64,000 bases of DNA from Saprospiraceae bacterium (GCA_016718205.1 JADKEB010000031.1:248001-312000), one strand, 5' to 3'. Shown: positions 46,548 to 56,048, numbered from the stretch's first letter. Notes: generated by a model from the sequence alone, not told the origin. Program-made: numbers and translations.

Positions 46548-47531
46548 ATGCGGACAGTTCAGACTGAAAATAAAGATAAATCCACCAAAAAGCTGGCCGA
46601 CATGCTGGGTTGCGGGCATGATGAAGTGGTGATCACCAGAAATACGACTGAATCTCTCGATACGGTCATCAATGGATATGACTGGAAACCCGGAGATGAA
46701 GCTGTGATGGCAGAGCAGGATTATGGTTCAATAGTCAATCAGTTTAAACTCATGGAAAGGAGATATGGTATTGTGAATAAAATCGTTTCTGTACCCAATC
46801 ATCCAAAATCCGACGAGGAGATTGTCGATTTATATGCTTCAGCCATCACACCCAAAACCAGACTAATGATGATTTGCCATATGATCAATATCACAGGTCA
46901 GATCCTCCCGGTGAAAAAAATCTGTGACATGGCTCACAGTAAAGGGGTGGACGTCATGGTGGACGGAGCACACGCCATTGCCCACATTGATTTTGATATG
47001 AAGGATTTGGGTTGTGACTACTACGGTGCCAGTTTGCACAAATGGTTGAGTACACCACTTGGTGCGGGTCTGCTTTATGTCACGAAGGATAAAATTAAAG
47101 ACCTGACACCAACTATTGCCACATGGACAGAAAAAGCGGACGATATCAAAAAACTGAATCATACCGGTACCCATCCGGTTCATACAGACCTTGCAGTGAT
47201 AGATGCTATCAACTTTTATGAAAAAATCGGAAAAAAAAGAAAAGAAGAAAGACTAAGGTATTTACAAAGATATTGGTCTGATAAAGCACGAAATATCAAA
47301 GGCATCACTGTCAACACCCCTGAAGATCCAACAAAGTCCTGCGGCATTGCCAATGTAGGTATCGACAGGATGAAACCTGCTGAAATGGCAAATACTTTGC
47401 TGAAAAAATACAAAATATATACAGTAGCTATTGATGGGCAAGGCGTACATGGATGTCGCATCACTCCAAATTTGTACACCACCACAGCAGAATTGGATAT
47501 TTTTGTACAAGCATTGAAAGAGATGGCCTGA
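46548..47531 (+). CDS. Class V aminotransferase-type PLP enzyme, N-terminus missing
   Basis: 327 residues from the first usable ATG, but the open frame with family-like sequence goes back to 46497 (EHFIAHVREVNYQGAYY). Family landmarks are TRNTTESLDTVING, MVDGAHAIAHI with the PLP-pairing Asp, and GASLHKWLSTPLGAG with the Schiff-base Lys. Typical members have about 400-430 residues, often with a Tat or Sec signal, so 70-100 residues including the N-terminal arm are gone. The missing part is replaced by the AACACCT microsatellite, and no promoter or start fits upstream. Probably a dead gene; substrate unknown. Confidence 0.8.
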   Translation: MRTVQTENKDKSTKKLADMLGCGHDEVVITRNTTESLDTVINGYDWKPGDEAVMAEQDYGSIVNQFKLMERRYGIVNKIVSVPNHPKSDEEIVDLYASAITPKTRLMMICHMINITGQILPVKKICDMAHSKGVDVMVDGAHAIAHIDFDMKDLGCDYYGASLHKWLSTPLGAGLLYVTKDKIKDLTPTIATWTEKADDIKKLNHTGTHPVHTDLAVIDAINFYEKIGKKRKEERLRYLQRYWSDKARNIKGITVNTPEDPTKSCGIANVGIDRMKPAEMANTLLKKYKIYTVAIDGQGVHGCRITPNLYTTTAELDIFVQALKEMA

Positions 47532-47561
47532 CAATAAAGATAACAGATTTTTCTCAAAACT

Positions 47562-47672
47562 CAATGTCGTTTAGATAAGACAACATTATGAAGTGCTTCC
47601 CTTTCAAGCCTGACTGACGACAAGGCAGGGATGGGTAAAAACAGATAAAAATATCTTAACTAAACGACATTG
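47562..47672. mobile_element. 111 bp inverted-repeat element
   Basis: Arms CAATGTCGTTTAGATAAGA (47562-47580) and TCTTAACTAAACGACATTG (47654-47672) are complementary at 18 of 19 positions. The core is GC-richer than its surroundings and holds no open frame. No TSD is obvious. Likely a MITE or other small folded element. Confidence 0.55.
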
Positions 47673-47900
47673 ATTCACAACTTTCGAAGTCTTATAATAC
47701 CATAGTTTTCAGCATTTTATCAGACATTGTTATTCAAAACAATTTAAATGATTTTTAAATACCTGAAATCTGAAAAGGACCGGATATTTGTTTAATATGA
47801 CATAAAACTATTAGCTCAGCGGAAAAAGTGAAATATTTATCTCATAAACCATCGTATTTCAAAACAATTCCAGCAATTATAACATTTAATGAATGATATT

Positions 47901-47933
47901 TTTGGAGTAATGATATAAAGATTTATACTTTTG
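47901..47933 (+). promoter_or_regulatory. queA promoter
   Basis: TTTG at 47901-47904, 21 bp spacer, TACTTTTG at 47926-47933. This fits the Bacteroidota consensus closely and lies 30 bp before the ATG. Confidence 0.7.
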
Positions 47934-47962
47934 CGCTCCGAAAATTAAAAATAACATAATTT

Positions 47963-49027
47963 ATGAGGACTAAACTTTCACAGTTTAAGTTTGAGTTGCC
48001 TGAAAACCTTGTCGCGCAGTACCCATCAGATGAGAGAGATCAATCCCGCCTGATGGTAGTAGATCGCAAAAGTGGCAAGATAGAACACAAAACATTCAGA
48101 GATATACTTAACTACTTCGATGATGGAGATGTAATGATATTCAACAATACCAAGGTATTTCCCGCAAGAATGTATGGCAAAAAAGAAAAAACAGGTGCTA
48201 AAATAGAAGTTTTTCTCCTGCGGGAACTAAATTCAGATGCCAAATTATGGGATGTACTTGTAGACCCTGCAAGGAAAATAAGAGTAGGCAATAAGCTTTA
48301 TTTTGCAGACGAAAAGGGCCATGATATCCTGGTGGCTGAGGTCGTGGACAATACAACTTCCAGAGGCAGGACGATTCGTTTTTTCTTTGATGGTAATGAT
48401 GAGCAGTTCAGAGATGCACTTAAAATACTCGGAAGTATGCCTTTGCCAAAATACATCACCAGACCTCCTGAAGAACTTGATTTAGATAGGTACCAAACAG
48501 TGTATGCAAAGGAAACTGGTGCAGTAGCAGCACCGACAGCAGGTCTTCATTTCTCCAAAGAACTCTTGAAAAGACTTGAGATCAAAGGGACGGATCTTGC
48601 CGAAGTGACATTGCATGTGGGTTTGGGCACTTTCAGAAGCATCGATGTTGAAGATCTTTCAAAACATAAAATGGATGCTGAGTACTATAGTGTGCCGGAA
48701 AAGGCAGCAGATATAGTAAACAAGGCAAAAGAACATCATAAAAGGATTTGTGCAGTAGGTACAACTTCAATGCGTACGATTGAGTCTTCAGTGTCTGCGA
48801 CAGGACTATTAAAACCAACTGAAGGGTGGACAAATCTGTTTATTTATCCGCCCTATGATTTTAGCATCGCCAATAGTATGATTACAAATTTCCATTTGCC
48901 CAAAACCAGTCTGATCATCATGGTGGCAGCTTTTGGTGGATTTGATCTGATCATGGAAGCATACAATGAAGCTGTCAAAGAAAAGTACCGGTTTTTCAGT
49001 TATGGTGATGCCATGTTGATTATTTAA
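47963..49027 (+). CDS. queA: tRNA preQ1(34) S-adenosylmethionine ribosyltransferase-isomerase
   Basis: 354 residues, the length of QueA. This cytoplasmic enzyme transfers the ribosyl part of SAM to preQ1 at tRNA position 34 to make epoxyqueuosine. Family blocks seen are FELPENLVAQYP, FNNTKVFPARMYG, GSMPLPKYITR, YAKETGAVAAPTAGLHFS, EVTLHVGLGTFR and the C-terminal TNFHLPKTSLIIMVAAFGG. It stands alone with its own promoter; the other queuosine genes are not in the window. Confidence 0.96.
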   Translation: MRTKLSQFKFELPENLVAQYPSDERDQSRLMVVDRKSGKIEHKTFRDILNYFDDGDVMIFNNTKVFPARMYGKKEKTGAKIEVFLLRELNSDAKLWDVLVDPARKIRVGNKLYFADEKGHDILVAEVVDNTTSRGRTIRFFFDGNDEQFRDALKILGSMPLPKYITRPPEELDLDRYQTVYAKETGAVAAPTAGLHFSKELLKRLEIKGTDLAEVTLHVGLGTFRSIDVEDLSKHKMDAEYYSVPEKAADIVNKAKEHHKRICAVGTTSMRTIESSVSATGLLKPTEGWTNLFIYPPYDFSIANSMITNFHLPKTSLIIMVAAFGGFDLIMEAYNEAVKEKYRFFSYGDAMLII

Positions 49028-49078
49028 GAAATTATTTTAATATTTCCGGAACTTTTGCAATTTTCTTAGGGTTTATCA

Positions 49079-49217
49079 AGAGTATGTTTAAATTTTAATG
49101 ATTGAGTAAAAGTGTGGAAATTTTTTTTTTGGTCAAGATGCGCTTCTCCACACCAGTGTTGTAAGAAGCCACGACGAAAAAAAAATTACTAAGACTAAAA
49201 TAAAATTTACGTACTCT
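49079..49217. mobile_element. MITE-like element, copy 3
   Basis: 139 bp from AGAGTATGTTTAAATTTT to AAATTTACGTACTCT, the second end an imperfect complement of the first. The inner TGAGTAAAAGTG and GGTCAAGATG blocks match the copy ending at 16436. No open frame inside. It lies 50 bp after queA. Confidence 0.6.
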
Positions 49218-49272
49218 AAGTTTTACTTAAAAGATATTTATTATTAACCATTGACTTAATTTAAAAGTTTGT

Positions 49273-49494
49273 ATGTACTGGACATTAGAATTAGCCCACA
49301 ATCTTGAAGAAGCTCCCTGGCCGGCAACCAGAGATGAATTGATCGATTATGCCATCAGATCCGGAGCTCCGCTTGAAGTGATTGAAAACTTACAGGAACT
49401 TGAAGACGAGTTTGAGATTTATGAAACTATGGAAGATATCTGGCCTGATTACCCCAGAAAGGATGATTTCCTCTTTAATGAAGAAGAGTATTGA
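49273..49494 (+). CDS. Small acidic DUF2795-like protein
   Basis: 73 residues, strongly acidic, no signal peptide. The sequence EEAPWPATRDELIDYAIRSG followed by PLEVIENLQEL resembles DUF2795 proteins, small conserved cytoplasmic proteins of unknown function common in Bacteroidota. It ends with the acidic tail DDFLFNEEEY. A terminator-like hairpin follows about 55 bp later. Confidence 0.8.
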   Translation: MYWTLELAHNLEEAPWPATRDELIDYAIRSGAPLEVIENLQELEDEFEIYETMEDIWPDYPRKDDFLFNEEEY

Positions 49495-49549
49495 TGTTGT
49501 AGAAATTGAAATCGATTCCTTGTCATAAGGATATAAAATTTAAGATAAA

Positions 49550-49590
49550 AGTTCTGCTAATGCTAAATTACGCAGGACTTTTTTATTTTT
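49550..49590 (+). terminator. Terminator-like hairpin before cmk
   Basis: AGTTCTGC, a 14-base loop, GCAGGACT (one G-T pair), then a run of T. It would end the DUF2795-like transcript. Confidence 0.6.
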
Positions 49591-49591
49591 G
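49584..49591 (+). promoter_or_regulatory. Promoter -7 element of cmk
   Basis: TATTTTTG fits TAnnTTTG and gives a start site near 49598, only about 14 bp before the TTG start codon at 49612. It overlaps the T-run of the terminator. Confidence 0.5.
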
Positions 49592-49611
49592 CACCATAAT
49601 CCATAGCAAAA

Positions 49612-50322
49612 TTGAATCCTTCTCTACCTAAGAGTAATATTGTGATAGCTATAGATGGCTATTCATCTTGTGGAAAGTCAACTTTAGCTAAACAACTTGC
49701 TAGTTCACTGAAGTTTGTGTTTATTGACACTGGTGCCATGTATCGAGCGGTGACATTGTATATTATCAGAAACCACATAGATCTAAGTGATATCGTATCG
49801 GTATCGGGAGCCTTGGACCTTATTAATATCAATTTTCAGAATATACAGGGATCAAACACTACTTTTCTCAACGGGGAAAATGTGGAAACCGAAATCAGAT
49901 CCAGTAGGGTATCCGGATTAGTTTCAGAAGTGGCGGCTATCAGTTTAGTAAGACAAAAACTCGTGGCCATACAAAGGGCAATGGGCGAAAATCAAAATCT
50001 TGTCATGGATGGCAGAGACATTGGAACAGTAGTATTCCCTGATGCTTCTGTAAAGTTTTTTATAACAGCTGATCCTATAGTTAGAGCACAAAGAAGATAT
50101 AATGAGATGTTGTCAAAAAATCAGCAGGCAAATCTTCATGAAGTGATCACCAATCTGAGACACAGAGATACTATAGATACTACCAGAGAAGACAGTCCCC
50201 TTCAGAAGGCAGACGATGCCCACCTCCTTGATAATACTAACCTCACCATTGAAGAACAATTTGAAAGTGCTTTAGATATCATTCGCAATGAAGTAGATTT
50301 GTCGGATATTTACAAGCATTAA
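49612..50322 (+). CDS. cmk: Cytidylate kinase
   Basis: 236 residues from a TTG start; there is no ATG between the promoter and the P-loop. The enzyme phosphorylates CMP and dCMP. It shows IAIDGYSSCGKSTLAKQLA as P-loop, FIDTGAMYRAVTLY as CMP-binding region, GRDIGTVVFPDA and the RDTIDTTREDSPL lid. Length and order are normal for Cmk. It is a single gene between DUF2795-like and M16 peptidase genes. Confidence 0.95.
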   Translation: MNPSLPKSNIVIAIDGYSSCGKSTLAKQLASSLKFVFIDTGAMYRAVTLYIIRNHIDLSDIVSVSGALDLININFQNIQGSNTTFLNGENVETEIRSSRVSGLVSEVAAISLVRQKLVAIQRAMGENQNLVMDGRDIGTVVFPDASVKFFITADPIVRAQRRYNEMLSKNQQANLHEVITNLRHRDTIDTTREDSPLQKADDAHLLDNTNLTIEEQFESALDIIRNEVDLSDIYKH

Positions 50323-50441
50323 TTGTTAAATTATCCAATTCTATCGATTTTCAGAAAACGATCTTTAACAAATAACGGAATTATACGTTACATTCATATA
50401 TATCATATTATTTTTTCAAAAACATCAATCATTATTAACTT

Positions 50442-53231
50442 ATGAGAATCGTTTTATCTATTATTTTTCTTTTAATAGGATTTCAGTTTATTTTCGCGCA
50501 GTCAGTACCCATTGATCCTGACATACGGTATGGTAAGTTGTCCAATGGCATGGCCTACTATATACGACACAACAAAGAACCAAAAGAAAGAGCAAGTTTT
50601 TACATCATTCAGGACGTAGGTGCCATACTGGAAGAAGATGATCAGGATGGCTTAGCGCATTTTCTGGAGCACATGGCCTTCAATGGTACCAAACATTTTC
50701 CGGGCAAAGGCATCATTAAAACTTTAGAAAGGCATGGAGTTGCCTTTGGTCGTAATATCAATGCCTATACAAGCAATGATGAGACAGTCTATAATCTCAG
50801 TGAAGTGCCTATCAAAAATCCCGGCCTGCTGGATACGTGTCTGTTGATACTCAATGACTGGTCAGAATATCTGTTATTGACAAATGAAGAAATAGATGCT
50901 GAAAGAGGCGTAATTTCAGAAGAATGGCGTACACGTAGAAATGCGGGATTTCGGTTGCGTGAAAAATATTTTCCGGTATTGCTGAAAGACTCAAAATTTG
51001 CACAGCGCGATATAATTGGAAAACTTGATGTTATTAAAAATTTCAAACCCGAAACTTTAAAGCAATTCTACAAGGATTGGTACAGAACTGACCTTCAGGC
51101 CATAGCTATTGTAGGTGATATTGATGTCAATGAAGTTGAAAAAAAGGTAAAAGATTTATTAGGAAAAATACCTGCTGAACCATCTCCTAAAGAAAGGAAA
51201 AGGTACGATATTCCATACCACAAAGAGTCACTGTACACTAAGGCAACTGACCCGGAAGCTACATCTAATTCTCTTAATATATACATAAAACATAAAGGTA
51301 CAGATCCTAAAAATAAAGACCTGAAGTATTACAGAGAGCTTTTTGTCAATCAGATTTTTAATAGAATGATGGGAGACAGAATCAATGAACTCTTACAAAA
51401 AGGCGAACCTCCCTTTATTACGGGCAGTATAGGGTATGGCGGCTTCATTGGCGATAATGATGTATTCAGCATAGGCATCAGTGCCCATTCAAAGAAAATG
51501 GATTCAGGACTGAAAGCGATTTATACTGAAGCTTTGCGCGTATACCAGCATGGATTTACTGAAGGAGAACTGGAAAGGACTAAAAAAACTATTCTTACTC
51601 AGACGGAATCCCAATGGAAACAAAAAGACAAAATACCCAATGATCAATATTGCAGAGCTATAGTTCAGCATTATTTGGACAATAGTCCGCTTGAATCCAT
51701 CGATCAGGAATGGGATCTGACTCAGAAAATATTGCCCACGATTACTTTAGATTATATATCAAGCAAAATACAACAGTGGTTAAAACCTGAAAACAGGGTG
51801 GTCGTCATCACAGGACCTGACTCAGAAGCAGAGCAATTGCTCACTGAGGAAAAGGTACTTTCTATACTGGCTGAAGTTGAAAAATCCAAAATTGATCCTT
51901 ACGAAGACAAAGCAGTAGCTACATCTTTGATAAATAAAGACCTAAAAGGTTCAAAAATAGTTAAAACAAAAGATTTACCACAATTTAATGCAAAAGAATG
52001 GACTCTGGCAAATAATGCAAAAGTGATATATAGAAAAGCTGATTTTCAGAAAGACAACATTTCTATATTAGCAAAGAGCAATGGTGGATTTTCGTTGTAT
52101 GGTCCACCTGCTTTACCTTCAGCCATGCTTATGTCTCAATTTATACCTCAATTTGGAGTAGGTGATTTTGATGCTGTTGCACTGAAAAAAATGCTTTCCG
52201 GAAAAAAGGCTTCCATCAATTCTTTGGTAACAGAATTGGGTGAAATCTTGTCCGGTTCATCCACTCCAAAAGATGTTGAAACCATGATGCAATTGTTGTA
52301 TTTACAATTTGAACATCCCCGTTTTGATGCCGATGCTTATTCAGCCCTTGTCAAAAGATTTGAACCTTTTATTGAAAATATGAACAAAAATCCTCAGAAA
52401 ATTATGAGTGATTCGTTGAGCCTTATCATGTCCAATTACTCAGACAGAACATTTGTGATGGATAAAAGTACCATCCAGAAAGCAAATGTAGCTGAAATGG
52501 AGCGTATATACAGGGATAGATTTAAGGATGCCGGTGATTTTACATTTTTTATCGTGGGCAATATCGAAGAAAATGACGTAAAGCCCTTGGTGGAAAAATA
52601 CATAGGCTCATTGACAGATCAACCCAGGAAAGAACGTTGGAAAAACAATAAAGTCGCCATGCCAAAAGGTAAAACTGAAAAAGAGATTAAAATTCCTTTG
52701 CAAACTGAAAAGGCAAATGTTGTTGTTGCTTACAGTGCTGCTTCCAAGTACACACCACAAAACAATCTATACATGGACATCATCGAATCAGTACTCAACC
52801 TAAGGTTTACAGAAGAAATCAGAGAAAAAGAAGGGGGAACATACGGTGTAAGTGTAAGGTCAAGTGCATCTGCTCAACCAGAAGCTAAAAAATCTCTTCA
52901 GATGAACTTCGATACAGACCCCACTAAAGCTGAACACTTGCGATCTATCGTCTACAGGGAAATAAATAAACTGGCATCTACAGGTCCTACAAAGGAAGAA
53001 CTTGAAAAAGCTGTCAAAAACCTCCAGAAAGAAAGAGAAGAAGCCAAACCAAACAATAGCTATTGGATGAACACATTAGTGGAGTTTTATGAGAATAAAA
53101 TTGATAATAATAGTTCCAAAAATTACGAAGACATTCTTAAAAGTGCAACTGTAAATAGTGTCAGAGACTTTGCTAAGGCATTTTTTGCCAAACCGGATAT
53201 TGTGGATGTAATATTTAAACCATTAAAGTAA
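50442..53231 (+). CDS. M16-family zinc metallopeptidase (two-lobed)
   Basis: 929-residue exported protease with a signal peptide (FLLIGFQFIFAQ). The inverted zinc motif HFLEHMAFNGT (HxxEH) is near residue 70 and the third ligand Glu lies in DAERGVISEEW, as in pitrilysin-like enzymes. The second lobe from about residue 520 keeps the fold without the zinc motif and has EIREKEGGTYGVSV, the typical late R/Y motif. Bacteroidota carry several such periplasmic peptidases; substrate unknown. A terminator-like hairpin follows. Confidence 0.93.
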   Translation: MRIVLSIIFLLIGFQFIFAQSVPIDPDIRYGKLSNGMAYYIRHNKEPKERASFYIIQDVGAILEEDDQDGLAHFLEHMAFNGTKHFPGKGIIKTLERHGVAFGRNINAYTSNDETVYNLSEVPIKNPGLLDTCLLILNDWSEYLLLTNEEIDAERGVISEEWRTRRNAGFRLREKYFPVLLKDSKFAQRDIIGKLDVIKNFKPETLKQFYKDWYRTDLQAIAIVGDIDVNEVEKKVKDLLGKIPAEPSPKERKRYDIPYHKESLYTKATDPEATSNSLNIYIKHKGTDPKNKDLKYYRELFVNQIFNRMMGDRINELLQKGEPPFITGSIGYGGFIGDNDVFSIGISAHSKKMDSGLKAIYTEALRVYQHGFTEGELERTKKTILTQTESQWKQKDKIPNDQYCRAIVQHYLDNSPLESIDQEWDLTQKILPTITLDYISSKIQQWLKPENRVVVITGPDSEAEQLLTEEKVLSILAEVEKSKIDPYEDKAVATSLINKDLKGSKIVKTKDLPQFNAKEWTLANNAKVIYRKADFQKDNISILAKSNGGFSLYGPPALPSAMLMSQFIPQFGVGDFDAVALKKMLSGKKASINSLVTELGEILSGSSTPKDVETMMQLLYLQFEHPRFDADAYSALVKRFEPFIENMNKNPQKIMSDSLSLIMSNYSDRTFVMDKSTIQKANVAEMERIYRDRFKDAGDFTFFIVGNIEENDVKPLVEKYIGSLTDQPRKERWKNNKVAMPKGKTEKEIKIPLQTEKANVVVAYSAASKYTPQNNLYMDIIESVLNLRFTEEIREKEGGTYGVSVRSSASAQPEAKKSLQMNFDTDPTKAEHLRSIVYREINKLASTGPTKEELEKAVKNLQKEREEAKPNNSYWMNTLVEFYENKIDNNSSKNYEDILKSATVNSVRDFAKAFFAKPDIVDVIFKPLK

Positions 53232-53300
53232 CGTTAGGGTTAGATTAGCGGTCTAAAAAAATACCATTCTGATAAGCTTGGCAACAAATTGATATACAAA

Positions 53301-53335
53301 AGAGAGGTTGTACGAAAAGGCAGCCTCTCTTTTTT
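53301..53335 (+). terminator. Rho-independent terminator of the M16 peptidase gene
   Basis: AGAGAGGTTG, a 10-base loop, CAGCCTCTCT, then TTTTT. All ten stem positions pair counting one G-T pair. Confidence 0.8.
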
Positions 53336-53677
53336 GACCATTCGACCACTAAGCCGACGAAGGAGGACTGGTGAACGATTCGGACAAAACCATGCCTGTA
53401 TTGGATTTGGCAGAGCTGAAAGGCATAAATAATATCTCTGAAACTCCTTAATTTGGTAGAAAATGAAGGAAGAGGTAAATCTGACAAAGTAAAATTAATT
53501 GGCTTTTTTTCTTTTTAAAATATGAATATTGAATAAGACTTCGATATTTTGTTACAAATAAAGGAAGTCAGACCTTGAATTTTAATACTAATTTGACTAA
53601 AAGCCTATATTTTAAGGTATTCTACCTTTCATATACTGACTCTAACAAAGCCAATAAATTTTACATCATTGAATCAA

Positions 53678-53701
53678 ATGATAAAAGTTTAAATATACTC
53701 T
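53678..53701 (-). repeat. Dispersed element end, variant type
   Basis: On the minus strand it reads AGAGTATATTTAAACTTTTA and then TCATTTG. It shares 23 of 24 positions of its core with the repeat at 45514-45537 and the AGAGTAT start with the 49079 element. No partner end was found within 250 bp. Confidence 0.4.
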
Positions 53702-53832
53702 TATGGCTCGGATCAAATACCCAAAATATCTGATCGATCCTGGCTTCGCCTTGGCATAATTATTTTCATGAAGGCAAGCCCCCATTACTAATAAAAGGTG
53801 AAGTATAAAAGGCTATACATTAACTTAACTTT

Positions 53833-55083
53833 TCAAGGTTTAAAATTGACCTCGATAGGTTTGGTATACACTGTATTCATCCAGTTAGGGGCATAAGACT
53901 CAAACATTCGCCGAGCCACTCCACTTCCCACAAGGGCATTGATAAGATGGTGCTGCCATTTATCAATTGAAATATGAACAATACGCCGGTAGAAATTTAT
54001 TTCTTTATTCAGGCGTTTCGACGATTCTCGCTGAAAAAGACTGAGACTTTCGGCATCAAACCGCCTTGTCTCTAATGCTCGGCGAACAAAGTGGGACGCC
54101 ACTACTCCCGAAATCATTGCAGAACCGATACCCTCACCTGAGAGCGGGTTAATAAGTGAGCCTGCATCGCCTACAAGTAGATAATTGTCTCCATAATTGG
54201 TACGACGGCGAGCAGCCAAAGGTAAACCCCAACCAGCTGGGCTTTCTAATGGAGTGGCATTTGCAAAACGTGGGGCTAAGTATTTGTCCTTTTCTATTAG
54301 CTGTTGCATTTCTTCTCTAAGGTTTACTTTTCGCTTACTGATCTGATGGGACGACATACCTAATCCAACATTCATCTCTCCATTAGCCATCGGAAATATC
54401 CAGAAATAGCCCATAGGCAAGACACGTGGTAAATACACGTCCAACAACTTTTCCGGGTGCATATCAGACACACCTTTATAATAGCAACGTAGAGCTGCTG
54501 CATAGTAGTGTCTTTCTATTTTTCTTTGATCCAACTTTCTTTGTACTATTGAATGGTCTCCGTCAGCTCCGATTACTATGGGAGTAAACACTGTTTTTTG
54601 TACACTGTCTTGCTGCATAGTGAGCAATAATCCTCCATCTTGTCTTACTATATCCACTACAGCAGTCCCCATGTGAATTTTTGCAAAATGGTTATCTAGT
54701 GATTCTTGTAAAAACGTATCGAATGCTGCACGTCGGCCTGTAATGTAAATAGGTAAACCGCCATGTGCAGCAAGTGGACGACAAAACATTGGAGTAACAC
54801 GTTGATTGGGTGAGATAACGCGAACTCCATTTATCGCTGTATAAATTTCTGTTTTAGCTAATATTTGTTGCAGTAAATCTGGGTTGTAATGGTAGAGAAC
54901 TCGCAGTGAATTAGGGTCTAAACCGTCACCACATATTTTATCACGAGGGAAAAAGTCCTTGTCTATCAATACGTGAGGAATACCCATACGACTCAAATAA
55001 AGTGAGGTCGTAGTTCCAGCTGGTCCTGCTCCTATGATGCAAACATCAGTTTTATCTGGTAAATGAGTGAAATTGTTATGCAT
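53833..55083 (-). CDS. Geranylgeranyl-reductase-family FAD oxidoreductase
   Basis: 416-residue flavoprotein. The FAD-binding start CIIGAGPAGTTTSLYLSR, the DKICGDGLDP motif characteristic of this family, IGADGDHSIVQRKL, and LLVGDAGSLINPLSGEGIGSA with the flavin-binding GD motif are all present. Family members reduce isoprenoid double bonds of lipids, quinones or pigments. Genes that would fix the substrate are absent from the neighbourhood. It is divergent from the coiled-coil locus across 197 bp. Confidence 0.87.
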   Translation of the reverse strand: MHNNFTHLPDKTDVCIIGAGPAGTTTSLYLSRMGIPHVLIDKDFFPRDKICGDGLDPNSLRVLYHYNPDLLQQILAKTEIYTAINGVRVISPNQRVTPMFCRPLAAHGGLPIYITGRRAAFDTFLQESLDNHFAKIHMGTAVVDIVRQDGGLLLTMQQDSVQKTVFTPIVIGADGDHSIVQRKLDQRKIERHYYAAALRCYYKGVSDMHPEKLLDVYLPRVLPMGYFWIFPMANGEMNVGLGMSSHQISKRKVNLREEMQQLIEKDKYLAPRFANATPLESPAGWGLPLAARRRTNYGDNYLLVGDAGSLINPLSGEGIGSAMISGVVASHFVRRALETRRFDAESLSLFQRESSKRLNKEINFYRRIVHISIDKWQHHLINALVGSGVARRMFESYAPNWMNTVYTKPIEVNFKP

Positions 55084-55240
55084 TTGTTTTTGTGAAATGG
55101 ATTAATGTATTGATTAAATCACTATTTGGAGGTGGTCGTCGTCTTTATCTTAAAGTATTTATTTTCGGCAATTATAGTAACAATATCTGTATATGTGTGA
55201 AGTTAATCCAAAAAATAGCATTCTTTATCTACAAAAGTTA

Positions 55241-55248
55241 TACTTTTG
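55241..55248 (+). promoter_or_regulatory. Promoter -7 element of the coiled-coil/ABC locus
   Basis: TACTTTTG fits TAnnTTTG and lies 33 bp before the first ATG of the locus. No TTTG sits at the usual -33 distance. Confidence 0.5.
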
Positions 55249-55280
55249 GAACTGAATTTAACTTTTAAAGCATTTATAAA

Positions 55281-55970
55281 ATGAATTTATCATCAGATAT
55301 GTTTAAAAAAATAAAATCACTATTTATTGTTGAAGATCCAAATTCTGTTACTGGTCAGCCTGAATCAGGACAATCAGAGAATAAAGGAGTGCCTTCCGAA
55401 GTAACTCATACCCAGGAATATGATTCTCAAGCAACTTCATCACGTACCAACGGACAATCCGATCCTAAATTTGTAGAACTTTTGCTTAAAGCAATTGAAT
55501 CAAACAATATGGAAGGATTTGATTACTTGGAATATAAAAATTCTCTTAAATCAATTGAAAGTGTGATTCCTGATGAGAATGTTCGATATAAGTCGGCTTT
55601 CGAAATGGCCAAAACGATGGGTCTTACAAAGGCTAAACTGATAGAGAGTGCCAATCACTACCTTAGTGTTTTAAAGAGTGAGGAAAACAAATTTAAAGAT
55701 GCGCTGAATAATCAGAAAACAAAGCAAATTCAAGGTAGAGCAGATCAATTAAAATCAGTGGAAAAGTCGATTGATGATAAAAAGAAAATGATTGAACAAT
55801 TGACCAAAGAGATTGAAACTTCAACAGGACAGTTGGAGACTTTCAGAAAAGAAATCAATGATTCGATGCAAAAAATTGAGATTACAAACGACCAGTTTCT
55901 GGCATCATTTAATCTTGTGTATGGGCAAATTCAGGAAGATGTCCAGAAAATCACTTCCCATATCCATTGA
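55281..55970 (+). CDS. Cytoplasmic coiled-coil protein, unknown (locus gene 1)
   Basis: 229 residues with no signal peptide or membrane segment. A Gln/Ser-rich linker occupies residues 20-65, a small helical domain (DPKFVELLLKAIESNNMEGFDYLEY) follows, and residues 120-225 form a long coiled coil with heptads such as KSIDDKKKMIEQLTKEIETS. A start at MFKKIKSLF (55299) is equally possible. First gene of a same-strand locus with the membrane coiled-coil protein and an ABC transporter. Not a named family that I recognise. Confidence 0.75.
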   Translation: MNLSSDMFKKIKSLFIVEDPNSVTGQPESGQSENKGVPSEVTHTQEYDSQATSSRTNGQSDPKFVELLLKAIESNNMEGFDYLEYKNSLKSIESVIPDENVRYKSAFEMAKTMGLTKAKLIESANHYLSVLKSEENKFKDALNNQKTKQIQGRADQLKSVEKSIDDKKKMIEQLTKEIETSTGQLETFRKEINDSMQKIEITNDQFLASFNLVYGQIQEDVQKITSHIH

Positions 55971-56048
55971 AAGATGTCATTTTTTCTTAATTTGTATTTT
56001 TTTCAAACTATACTAAGAGTATATTTTCACTAATTTAATTGAATTTTA

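Larger units (their letters stand above)
47532..47962. other. Intergenic region before queA
   Basis: 431 bp. The first half holds the 111 bp inverted-repeat element at 47562-47672. The second half is AT-rich with the queA promoter at 47901-47933. No gene seen. Confidence 0.55.
53232..53832. other. Intergenic region after the M16 peptidase
   Basis: 601 bp between convergent genes. It contains the terminator at 53301-53335 and an element end at 53678-53701. A short minus-strand frame at 53245-53487 is not protein-like. The remainder is AT-rich with no recognised feature. Confidence 0.5.

Noticed and set aside
53245..53487. Minus-strand frame after the M16 peptidase
   Set aside because: It includes the terminator hairpin read backwards and has no recognisable domain.
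55990..56015. AGAGTATATTTTCAC as a further copy of the dispersed element end
   Set aside because: Only about eleven bases match and no inner similarity follows; chance in AT-rich DNA cannot be excluded.
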